Assembly: GCA_018812395.1 (NCBI GenBank)
Contig: JAHJDS010000086.1
Span: 1-5,382 of the forward strand
Reading direction: 5' to 3'
From: Pseudomonadota bacterium
Lineage (GTDB): Bacteria > Desulfobacterota > Desulfarculia > Desulfarculales > JAHJDS01
DNA: 5,382 nucleotides
Shown: piece by piece, positions 1 to 5,382 of the stretch
Numbering within the stretch: position 1 is the stretch's first letter
Layout: every line of letters starts with the position of its first letter
The notes under the pieces: model-generated
Databases searched by the model: none
What the model was told of the DNA's origin: nothing
The model's input: only the letters and a program-made list of their open reading frames with translations
Made by a program: the position numbers and the translations under genes

Positions 1-49
1 CCGTGACCCCAGTCACTATGCCATCCAAAATGTCGCCCAGCGGCGGCAT
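1..49 (-). CDS. Start of an unidentified gene, cut by the left edge
   Basis: An ATG at 49 opens a frame that stays open for the 16 codons visible (MPPLGDILDGIVTGVT) and runs off the window. It is preceded by AGAGG (60-56) with a 6-nt spacer, a well-placed ribosome binding site, and it lies on the same strand as the tct genes, 119 nt after the tctC stop and beyond a strong hairpin. The visible residues are too few to name a family. It may be a further gene of the same operon, read through the hairpin, or the first gene of the next unit. A weak -35-like TTGACC at 102-97 has no convincing -10 partner. The evidence is only the RBS, the start codon and the strand. Confidence 0.5.
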   Translation of the reverse strand, partial: MPPLGDILDGIVTGVT

Positions 50-55
50 GGCCAA

Positions 56-60
56 CCTCT
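56..60 (-). promoter_or_regulatory. Ribosome binding site of the left-edge gene
   Basis: AGAGG on the minus strand, 6 nt before the ATG at 49. It is the main reason for calling a gene start there. Confidence 0.45.
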
Positions 61-113
61 TTTCCGGGTGGCAGACCAGTAGGCGTGGCCTCCAAAGGTC
101 AACTCGATCTCCA

Positions 114-153
114 GGCCCCGGGACAGGGAATTATTCTCCCTGTTCCCGGGCCC
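114..153 (-). terminator. Strong GC-rich hairpin after tctC, possible terminator or 3' mRNA stabiliser
   Basis: Read on the minus strand, CCCGGG (150-145), a bulged A (144) and ACAGGGA (143-137) pair with TCCCTGT (129-123) and CCCGGG (122-117) around a 7-nt AT-rich loop (136-130). Two more G-C pairs outside a G-G mismatch extend the stem to 153/114. The hairpin begins 16 nt after the tctC TAA. No T-run follows (the next bases are TGGAGATCG), so it is not a textbook intrinsic terminator. It could stop transcription weakly, protect the 3' end of the transporter mRNA, or separate expression of tctC from the next gene. Confidence 0.6.
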
Positions 154-168
154 GGGTCAATTTACGGA

Positions 169-1143
169 TTACCTGATCTTTATGTTTGCCTCCCTGACGA
201 TCCGCTTGAACTTGGCCACCTCGCGGGCGACGAACGCCAGGAACTGCTTCCGGGGCTGGTAGTACTCCGTGTAGCCCAGCTTGTGCAACATTTTGGCCAC
301 CGTCTTGTCACGGGCGGCCTTTCCGAAGGCCATCTGGAGCTTGGCCAAGACATTGGCCGGCAGGCCCTTGGGGGCGGCCACGCCGTACCACACGTTGAAG
401 ACCATCTTGGGATAGCCCTTTTCGGCAAAAGTGGGCAGGTTGGGCAGGTTGGAGGCGCGCTTGGGGTTGGCCACGGCCAGCATTCTCAGCTTTCCCGCGT
501 CGATCAGACCCTTCACCGAGCCGTAGTAAAAGATGCTGAAGTCCACGTGGCCGCCCACGATGGCGGCATACGTTTTGGGGCCGCCCTGGAAGGGAACGTG
601 GACTGTCTTTATTCCGGCCAACTGGTTGAAAAGCTCGGCGGCCAAATGCGAAGAGGTGCCCACACCTGTGGTGGCGTACTTTAGCTTGCCGGGATGTTTT
701 TTAGCGTAGGCCACCACATCCTCCAGCTTCTTGAACCGTGAGTTGGCCGGCACCATCAAGATCAGGTTTTGAATATAGGCGCCGCAGATGACGTCGAAAT
801 CAGAGTTCTTGAAGGGCACTTTACGCACCGCCACCACGATGCCGTTGGTGCCGGAGTTGAAAAGAAACAACCGGTAGCCGTCAGGCTTTGAGGCGATGAC
901 GTATCGCGCCGCCACAATACCGCCAGCGCCCGGCTTGCCAATGACGATGACTGGCCGGCCTAAATACTCGGAGGCCGCCTGGGCCAGCACTCGCTGGGAC
1001 ATAAACAGGCCGCTGCCGGCCGGCCAGTGACAGTAAAATTCGATCGAACGCGTGGGAAATTTGTCTCCAGCGCGAACCATTGCCACCGGAAGGGCCACCA
1101 ACAGCCCTAAAAGCACAATCGCCAACATAATTTTTTTCTTCAC
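169..1143 (-). CDS. tctC: TctC/Bug-family periplasmic solute-binding protein of a tripartite tricarboxylate transporter
   Basis: Secreted receptor (324 aa, a usual family length) that captures a carboxylate and hands it to TctA/TctB. A GTG start at 1143 is chosen because AGGGAGGA lies 7 nt upstream and because the protein then begins with a classic signal peptide: KKK, a hydrophobic core at about 5-23, and probable cleavage after VRA (25). A longer frame from an ATG at 1221 would bury this signal behind 26 residues and overlap tctA. Family marks: FPTRSIEF (29-36), the GKPGAGG turn (69-75), KPDGYRL (86-92), GVGTSSHLAAELF (160-172), VPFQGGPKTYAAIVGGHVDF (183-202) and LPNLPTFAEKGYP near the C-terminus. 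The first ligand loop is odd: WPAGSGLFMSQR (40-51) carries Leu-Phe where relatives usually have Thr/Ser-Asp, so the ligand may differ from typical Bug ligands. It lies 58 nt after tctA, probably in the same operon. The family is certain; the ligand is unknown. Confidence 0.93.
   Translation of the reverse strand: MKKKIMLAIVLLGLLVALPVAMVRAGDKFPTRSIEFYCHWPAGSGLFMSQRVLAQAASEYLGRPVIVIGKPGAGGIVAARYVIASKPDGYRLFLFNSGTNGIVVAVRKVPFKNSDFDVICGAYIQNLILMVPANSRFKKLEDVVAYAKKHPGKLKYATTGVGTSSHLAAELFNQLAGIKTVHVPFQGGPKTYAAIVGGHVDFSIFYYGSVKGLIDAGKLRMLAVANPKRASNLPNLPTFAEKGYPKMVFNVWYGVAAPKGLPANVLAKLQMAFGKAARDKTVAKMLHKLGYTEYYQPRKQFLAFVAREVAKFKRIVREANIKIR
1069..1143 (-). other. Sec signal peptide of TctC
   Basis: Residues 1-25: three lysines, a hydrophobic stretch (IMLAIVLLGLLVALPVAMV), then an R-A end consistent with signal peptidase I cleavage before GDKFPTR, where mature Bug proteins typically begin. 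There is no lipobox Cys at the cleavage point, so a free periplasmic protein is expected. Confidence 0.85.
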
Positions 1144-1150
1144 CGCTCTT

Positions 1151-1158
1151 TCCTCCCT
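1151..1158 (-). promoter_or_regulatory. Ribosome binding site that fixes the tctC start
   Basis: AGGGAGGA on the minus strand, 7 nt before the GTG at 1143. It is the strongest Shine-Dalgarno match in the window, fitting the need for more binding protein than membrane subunits. The rest of the 58-nt tctA-tctC gap shows no clear promoter or hairpin. Confidence 0.85.
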
Positions 1159-1201
1159 AAGAGGTGTTAAAGTCTCGGCAGACTGAACCATCGGCCACAC
1201 C

Positions 1202-2713
1202 TCAGTCCACCCCCTCGCCACGAGCCACCTTCTCCCGGGCCCTCCGAAAGAAGGTCAGGCCTTGTAACATAAAAAGCAAAATGGCCGCGCTTACCATCAC
1301 CGCGGATATTGGACGGGTGAAGAACACAAACAGATTGCCGTCGGAGATGATCAGTGATTGACGGAAAGCGTTCTCAATCATCGGCCCCAGGATGAAGGCC
1401 AGCACCAGCGGGGCCTCCTCGAATTCGTACTTCTTCATCACATATCCGATCACACTGAACACCAGCATGATAATCACATCGAATATGCTGTTTTGGATGG
1501 TGTACACCCCGATCAGGCAGAACAGGATTATCAGCGGAAACATGATCCGGTAGGGTACCTTGAGCAAACGGACCCACATCGGTATCAGGGGCAGATTCAA
1601 AATCAGAAGCATGGCGTTGCCCAGGTACATGCTGGCGATGATGCCCCAGAATATTTTCGGGTGCTGGGTCATGAACAGCGGGCCCGGCGTCACACCGTGC
1701 ATCAAGAGCGCACCTAAAAGAAGTGCTATGACCACGTTGGGCGGTATTCCGAAGGCCAGCAATGGGACAAAGGCCCCGGAGGTGGCGGCATTGTTCGCCG
1801 TCTCGGGGCCGGCCACGCCCTCAATAGCTCCATGACCAAACTTCTCGGGGTTCTTGGACAGCTTCTTTTCCATGGTGTAGGAAGCGAAAGAAGAAATGAT
1901 CGATCCGCCGCCGGGTAGGATACCGAGTCCGAAACCGAGAAAGCTGCCACGTATTATGGGCTTCAGGGACCGCTTCCAGTCCTGCCAGGATGGAAACAGG
2001 TTTTTAATTTTAGTGCTTAGCACATCCACGTCGGAACTCTTTTCGAGGTTGAGCAGCACCTCCGAAACACCGAACAGCCCCATGACCATGGGAACTATGC
2101 CAAGGCCGTCGCTTAACTGGTCCAGACCCAGGGTGAAGCGCAGTTTGCCCATCACCAGGTCCGTACCCACGCATCCCAGAATGAGCCCCAGCACGGCCAT
2201 GATAACCGCCTTGAGCATCGAACCCTTGGCCAAGTAGGTCACCAGGCAGAGCCCCACCAGCATGATGCCGACGTACTCCGGGGGGCCAAACTTCATGGCA
2301 AACGAGGCCAACGGGTTGACCAGGAACATGAGGAGGACAAGGCCAAAGGTTCCACCGATGAACGAACCCATGGCGCTGATGCCCAGGGCCGGGCCGGCCC
2401 GTCCCTGACGGGCCATCTGGTATCCGTCCAGACAGGTGACCACCGAGGCGGCCTCCCCCGGAATATTGACCATTATCGAAGTGGTGGAGCCGCCATACAT
2501 GGCGCCGTAATAAATTCCGGCCAGCAGGATGATGCCTGTCACCGGCTCGACGTGATAGGTGGACGGTAGCAAAATGGCCATCGCTCCGATCGGACCGATG
2601 CCGGGCAGAACCCCGATGAGGGTACCCACCAAGACGCCCAAAAAGCAGTAGAAAAGGTTGATGGGCTGCAGAACAACCTGAAAGCCGAACAGTAAGTGGT
2701 TGACGACTTCCAT
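1202..2713 (-). CDS. tctA: TctA, large membrane subunit of a tripartite tricarboxylate transporter
   Basis: Inner-membrane permease of 503 aa, full length for the family (about 500), predicted to carry out ion-gradient-driven uptake of the carboxylate delivered by TctC. It is mostly hydrophobic, with roughly a dozen membrane segments in two related halves. Each half has its family signature: first GVLPGIGP (34-41), YYGAMYGGSTTSIMVNIPGE (68-87) and TCLDGYQMARQG (93-104); second GILPGGGS (264-271) and EGVAGPETANNAA, then GAFVPLLAFGIPPN (298-326). The repeated G-x-LPG turns mark the inverted repeat thought to form the transport core. A charged stretch at about 224-252 links the halves. The ATG at 2713 is 1 nt past the tctB TGA and has only a weak GTGGG upstream (2727-2723), so translation is probably coupled to tctB. 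No frameshift or missing motif was seen. Confidence 0.96.
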   Translation of the reverse strand: MEVVNHLLFGFQVVLQPINLFYCFLGVLVGTLIGVLPGIGPIGAMAILLPSTYHVEPVTGIILLAGIYYGAMYGGSTTSIMVNIPGEAASVVTCLDGYQMARQGRAGPALGISAMGSFIGGTFGLVLLMFLVNPLASFAMKFGPPEYVGIMLVGLCLVTYLAKGSMLKAVIMAVLGLILGCVGTDLVMGKLRFTLGLDQLSDGLGIVPMVMGLFGVSEVLLNLEKSSDVDVLSTKIKNLFPSWQDWKRSLKPIIRGSFLGFGLGILPGGGSIISSFASYTMEKKLSKNPEKFGHGAIEGVAGPETANNAATSGAFVPLLAFGIPPNVVIALLLGALLMHGVTPGPLFMTQHPKIFWGIIASMYLGNAMLLILNLPLIPMWVRLLKVPYRIMFPLIILFCLIGVYTIQNSIFDVIIMLVFSVIGYVMKKYEFEEAPLVLAFILGPMIENAFRQSLIISDGNLFVFFTRPISAVMVSAAILLFMLQGLTFFRRAREKVARGEGVD

Positions 2714-2714
2714 G

Positions 2715-3152
2715 TCAGTAAACCCACGTCGGAAGCAAGCGCACGTACACCCCCAAGCACAAAAAGAAAACGACGTACACGAAAACGAGGGTCACCACGG
2801 TCTGAAGAACTGAAATCAGCCACTTCTGCCCGCCCGCCACCTTGAATAAAAGCAGCTGAACAACGAATGCGCAGGCCAAAAAGCCCAGTGGCTCGAGCAG
2901 AAAAATATAAAGCAACAGTCCTACCGGGATGATCGTCACCTTGGTGAAATTCACCTCGGCCCAGACCGATGCCGTCCCGACTCTCGGCCGCCGGAGCAGG
3001 GTCTTGCCCGATCTGATGAACAGGGCGGCGGCACATACGGCCAGAATAATACCCAGCCCAAAGGGCAGAGTCCCGGCATCCGGTCTCGAGAGCTGACCCA
3101 GCCCCAGACGACAGGAATGCACGCTGACCGCCAGACCGAGCGCCATCAGCAA
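2715..3152 (-). CDS. tctB: TctB, small membrane subunit of a tripartite tricarboxylate transporter (start uncertain)
   Basis: Small, poorly conserved membrane partner of TctA; its exact role is unclear in the family. With the TTG start at 3152 it has 145 aa. Hydrophobic segments lie at about 1-12 (truncated), 29-47, 73-105 (a kinked pair around LLEPLGFLACAF) and 110-137. A PLGF turn and a C-terminal V-x-LLP tail are typical of TctB, as is its place directly before tctA. The open frame continues upstream as NLIISVL, which would complete the first membrane segment. The Shine-Dalgarno AGGGG (3176-3172) is 19 nt from the TTG but 7-10 nt from an ATC (3164) and an ATA (3161), so the true start may be a rare codon upstream; an ATG at 3146 is a further option. 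The gene follows the hydroxylase stop by 22 nt. Assignment rests on topology and context more than on motifs. Confidence 0.85.
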   Translation of the reverse strand: MLMALGLAVSVHSCRLGLGQLSRPDAGTLPFGLGIILAVCAAALFIRSGKTLLRRPRVGTASVWAEVNFTKVTIIPVGLLLYIFLLEPLGFLACAFVVQLLLFKVAGGQKWLISVLQTVVTLVFVYVVFFLCLGVYVRLLPTWVY

Positions 3153-3171
3153 TACGGATATGATGAGGTTG

Positions 3172-3176
3172 CCCCT
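3172..3176 (-). promoter_or_regulatory. Shine-Dalgarno before tctB
   Basis: AGGGG on the minus strand overlaps the TAG stop (3177-3175) of the hydroxylase gene. It is the only good ribosome binding site ahead of tctB, yet no ATG, GTG or TTG lies at the normal distance, which makes the tctB start doubtful. Confidence 0.5.
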
Positions 3177-5382
3177 AGCTATGGCTGACCTCCTGTTTCT
3201 GGAGTTCAGCCAGGAGCCTCTCCGCGGTGATGGGCAGCTCCTTGATGCGCGCTCCGGTAGCGTTGAAGATGGCGTTGGCTATGGCCGGGGCGGTGGGGAT
3301 GAGGGCCATCTCCCCCACCCCTTTGGCGCCGAAAGGACCTTCAGGGTCATCGGTCTCCACCAGCTGGCAATTCACGACGGGGGCTTCGCTGGAATTGATG
3401 ATTTTGTAACCGGCAAAGCTGGAGTTGTGAGTGAACCCTTCTCTCAGCCTCAGGTCTTCAAAAAGGCAATAGCCCTGGCCCATGGCCACACCTCCCTCCA
3501 CCTGCCCTTCCACCAGTAGGGGGTTGATTGCCAGGCCAACATCGTGCACTGCCACAACCTTGAGCACCGTCACCTGGCCGGTGTCCAAGTCGACTTCAAC
3601 CTCCGCCGCCTGAACCCCAAAGGAATAGGCCGGGCTGGGATTTCCATAACCGGTGGCTTTGTCCGGCGCCGTGGTGGTGGAGGGGTTGTACATGGCCGAG
3701 GCCGAAACCAGATCGCCGCCCGCCGCGTAAGCTCGCTCCAAGAGATCGGCCACCTCCACGGAAAACCCCGGAGAACGAGGTGCTGTTACCCGGCCGCCCC
3801 GTAACTGGAGCTCACTTTCGGGCTCAACATCCAGGTGGTTACGGGCCAAGGCCAGAATCTGGCTGCGTGCGGACCGGGCGGCCTCCATAACCGCCTTGCC
3901 GGCCACGAACGTCACTCGGCTGCCCCAGGGCCCCATGGTGCGGGGAGCCTGATCCGAGGGGGGGGTGGTCACCTTCACCCGGTCCACCGGCAGGCTAAGC
4001 TCCTGGGCGGCGATCTGAGCCAGCACGGTGTGCGACCCCTGACCCATGTCCACTACGCCCACGATCAATACGGCGCTGCCGTCGGGATTGACCTTGAGTA
4101 ACACCTCCTCGAAATTGGAGGAGCCGTGGGCCCCCATTGCGCCGCCACCAATGTGTACCCCGGCGGCCATTCCCCATCCCCTGGCCCGCCTGGTAGATTT
4201 CGACGGCCGCCGGGTGCGGCTGGCGGCGGCCTGGCGGATGCACTGGCTCAATCCGCAGGAGGTGATGCGCCAGCCCCAGGGGGTGACGTCGCCCTCTTGG
4301 TTGGCGTTTTTTAGGCGGAGTTCCACGGGATCCATCCCCAGTTGATGGGCGATAATGTCCATCTGGGACTCTATCGCGAAGTGGGCCTGGGGCCCTCCCC
4401 AACCCCGCAGGGCTCCGCCGTATTGATTGTTGGTGTATACCACCAGGGCCTCGGTGCTGGAGTTGGGTACCCGGTAGAGGTTGCCGATGCGGCTACAGGT
4501 GACCGCCGTGATGCCGGGTGCCTTGTTGTTGTAGGCGCCGTTGTCGGTGATTACTCGGGCCTGGCGGGCCAGTAGCTTGCCCTCCTTGCTGACCCCGGTG
4601 CGCAGTTTGATGTGCATGCCGTAACGGGTGCGGGCGGAGGTGAACTCCTCGCCACGGGTGTAGACCACTTTCACCGGCCGGCCGGTTTTTCGGGCCAGGA
4701 TGGCCGTGATGGGCTCCAAGGGCAGCAGAACGCTCTTGTTGCCGAAAGCGCCTCCCACGTGGGGACTGATGACCCTTATCAGGTGCAGGGGCATCTGCAG
4801 GGCCACGGCCAGTCCCTGTTGGATATTGAAGATGCTCTGCGTGCTGGAGTAAATGGTGAGCCGGTCGTTGGGCTCCCAGGCGGCTATACAACCGTGGGGC
4901 TCGAGGGTGCATGACGCCACCCTGGGCAGGCAAAACTCATCCTCGAAAACGTGGTCGGCCGCCGCCATGGCCTGTTCAGGCGCGCCGAAACTTCGTACGA
5001 ATCGCGAGGCAATATTATCGGGGCAGTCGTCGTACAGCGCTGGTGCTTCGGGCTCCATGGCCTGGTGCGGGTCGAACACGGCGGGTAAAGGTTCATAATC
5101 AACCCGAATCAGTTCCAAGGCTTCCTCGGCGCTTTCGGGATCAACGGCGGCTACGGCCGCCACCTCGTCGCCCACAAATCTGACCCGGTCGTCGCACAGT
5201 GGCAGTTTGTTGGGAGTAATGGGCATGTGGCAGAAGGGGACCTTGGGGGTGTCCCCCGCGGTGATGACCGATCTAACGCCCGGCAATTGAGTTGCTGCGC
5301 TGGTGTCGATGCCAATGATGCGGGCGTGTGGATGCGGGCTTCTCAGAATGCGGCCGTGGAGCATCCCCGGCATCACCAGATC
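3175..5382 (-). CDS. Molybdopterin-binding large subunit of a molybdenum hydroxylase (xanthine dehydrogenase/CoxL/HcrA family), N-terminus missing
   Basis: Catalytic subunit that hydroxylates a substrate with oxygen from water at a molybdenum-cytosine or -pterin dinucleotide centre, passing electrons to 2Fe-2S and usually FAD partners (not in this window). 735 residues are visible, starting in frame at the edge with DLVMPGMLHGRILRSPHPHARI; about 30-50 residues are missing against the usual 760-800. Counting the edge Asp as 1: hammerhead domain about 1-110; first cofactor domain with STQ (180-182), GGAFGNK (210-216) and GALRGWGGPQ (323-332); second cofactor domain with MGQGSHTVLAQ (446-456) and the catalytic Glu in KGVGE (687-691, codon 3312-3310). 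The SVLLP after GGAFGNK and Val in the Arg880-equivalent position of bovine xanthine oxidase argue against a purine substrate. No CoxL-type active-site Cys loop is seen, so it is not CO dehydrogenase. A basic, slightly short linker lies at about 383-402. It heads the visible operon with the TTT genes; substrate unknown. Confidence 0.95.
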   Translation of the reverse strand, partial: DLVMPGMLHGRILRSPHPHARIIGIDTSAATQLPGVRSVITAGDTPKVPFCHMPITPNKLPLCDDRVRFVGDEVAAVAAVDPESAEEALELIRVDYEPLPAVFDPHQAMEPEAPALYDDCPDNIASRFVRSFGAPEQAMAAADHVFEDEFCLPRVASCTLEPHGCIAAWEPNDRLTIYSSTQSIFNIQQGLAVALQMPLHLIRVISPHVGGAFGNKSVLLPLEPITAILARKTGRPVKVVYTRGEEFTSARTRYGMHIKLRTGVSKEGKLLARQARVITDNGAYNNKAPGITAVTCSRIGNLYRVPNSSTEALVVYTNNQYGGALRGWGGPQAHFAIESQMDIIAHQLGMDPVELRLKNANQEGDVTPWGWRITSCGLSQCIRQAAASRTRRPSKSTRRARGWGMAAGVHIGGGAMGAHGSSNFEEVLLKVNPDGSAVLIVGVVDMGQGSHTVLAQIAAQELSLPVDRVKVTTPPSDQAPRTMGPWGSRVTFVAGKAVMEAARSARSQILALARNHLDVEPESELQLRGGRVTAPRSPGFSVEVADLLERAYAAGGDLVSASAMYNPSTTTAPDKATGYGNPSPAYSFGVQAAEVEVDLDTGQVTVLKVVAVHDVGLAINPLLVEGQVEGGVAMGQGYCLFEDLRLREGFTHNSSFAGYKIINSSEAPVVNCQLVETDDPEGPFGAKGVGEMALIPTAPAIANAIFNATGARIKELPITAERLLAELQKQEVSHS

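Noticed and set aside
80..102. Possible promoter (TTGACC at 102-97) for the left-edge gene
   Set aside because: No acceptable -10 element lies at 15-18 nt spacing; the candidates are GC-rich (TACTGG or similar).
430..452. Tandem GGGCAGGTT repeat
   Set aside because: It encodes NLPNLP before the conserved PTFAEKGYP segment of TctC and is only two short units; codon coincidence is enough.
85..684. Open plus-strand frame of 199 codons opposite tctC
   Set aside because: It is antisense to a clear TctC family gene, begins inside the hairpin region, and its translation shows low-complexity Gly/His/Gln content with no recognisable motif. GC-rich third positions explain it, as for the plus-strand frames at 1358-1717, 1896-2237, 3160-3519 and 4612-4914.
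1144..1221. Longer tctC from an ATG at 1221, overlapping the tctA end
   Set aside because: It would put 26 non-hydrophobic residues ahead of a classic signal peptide. The GTG at 1143 has a strong ribosome binding site and gives the usual family length.
2539..3036. Minus-strand frame of 165 codons spanning the tctB-tctA junction
   Set aside because: It overlaps both genes in another frame, is Arg/Pro/Ser-rich, and has no ribosome binding site or family signature; tctA and tctB account for the region.
4673..4690. Perfect palindrome ACCGGCCGGCCGGT followed by TTTT on the plus strand, resembling an intrinsic terminator
   Set aside because: It lies inside the hydroxylase gene, where it encodes KTGRPVKV on the other strand, a conserved stretch of the family. 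No plus-strand gene ends there and the stem would leave only a 4-nt GC loop.

Overview
This window carries one minus-strand gene cluster, read from right to left: the large molybdopterin-binding subunit of a molybdenum hydroxylase (xanthine dehydrogenase/CO dehydrogenase family; its N-terminus lies beyond the right edge), then tctB, tctA and tctC, a complete tripartite tricarboxylate transporter (TTT), then a strong RNA hairpin, and finally the first 16 codons of another gene that runs off the left edge. Nothing on the plus strand looks like a real gene; the open plus-strand frames are antisense shadows of the four genes.

Layout: 5382-3175 hydroxylase large subunit (partial); 3152-2715 TctB (small membrane subunit, start uncertain); 2713-1202 TctA (large membrane subunit); 1143-169 TctC (secreted solute-binding protein); 153-114 hairpin; 49-1 start of an unidentified gene. 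Gaps are 22, 1 and 58 nt, so the four main genes are probably one transcription unit whose promoter lies outside the window. No RNA gene, mobile element, CRISPR array or long repeat was seen.

How the genes may work together (inference): TctC captures a carboxylate in the periplasm, TctAB moves it across the inner membrane using an ion gradient, and the molybdenum enzyme hydroxylates it (or its CoA thioester or a heterocyclic derivative) with a water-derived oxygen. The substrate is unknown. The hydroxylase lacks two residues that hold purines in mammalian xanthine oxidase, and TctC lacks the usual Asp of its first ligand loop, so neither the name 'xanthine dehydrogenase' nor 'tricarboxylate binding' should be taken literally.

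Organism: a Gram-negative bacterium (periplasmic binding protein with a Sec signal, TTT system) of moderately high GC. TTT systems abound in Betaproteobacteria, Alphaproteobacteria and some Desulfobacterota. Gene content and codon style could suit an anaerobic or soil/sediment proteobacterium or desulfobacterium, but the sequence does not settle this.
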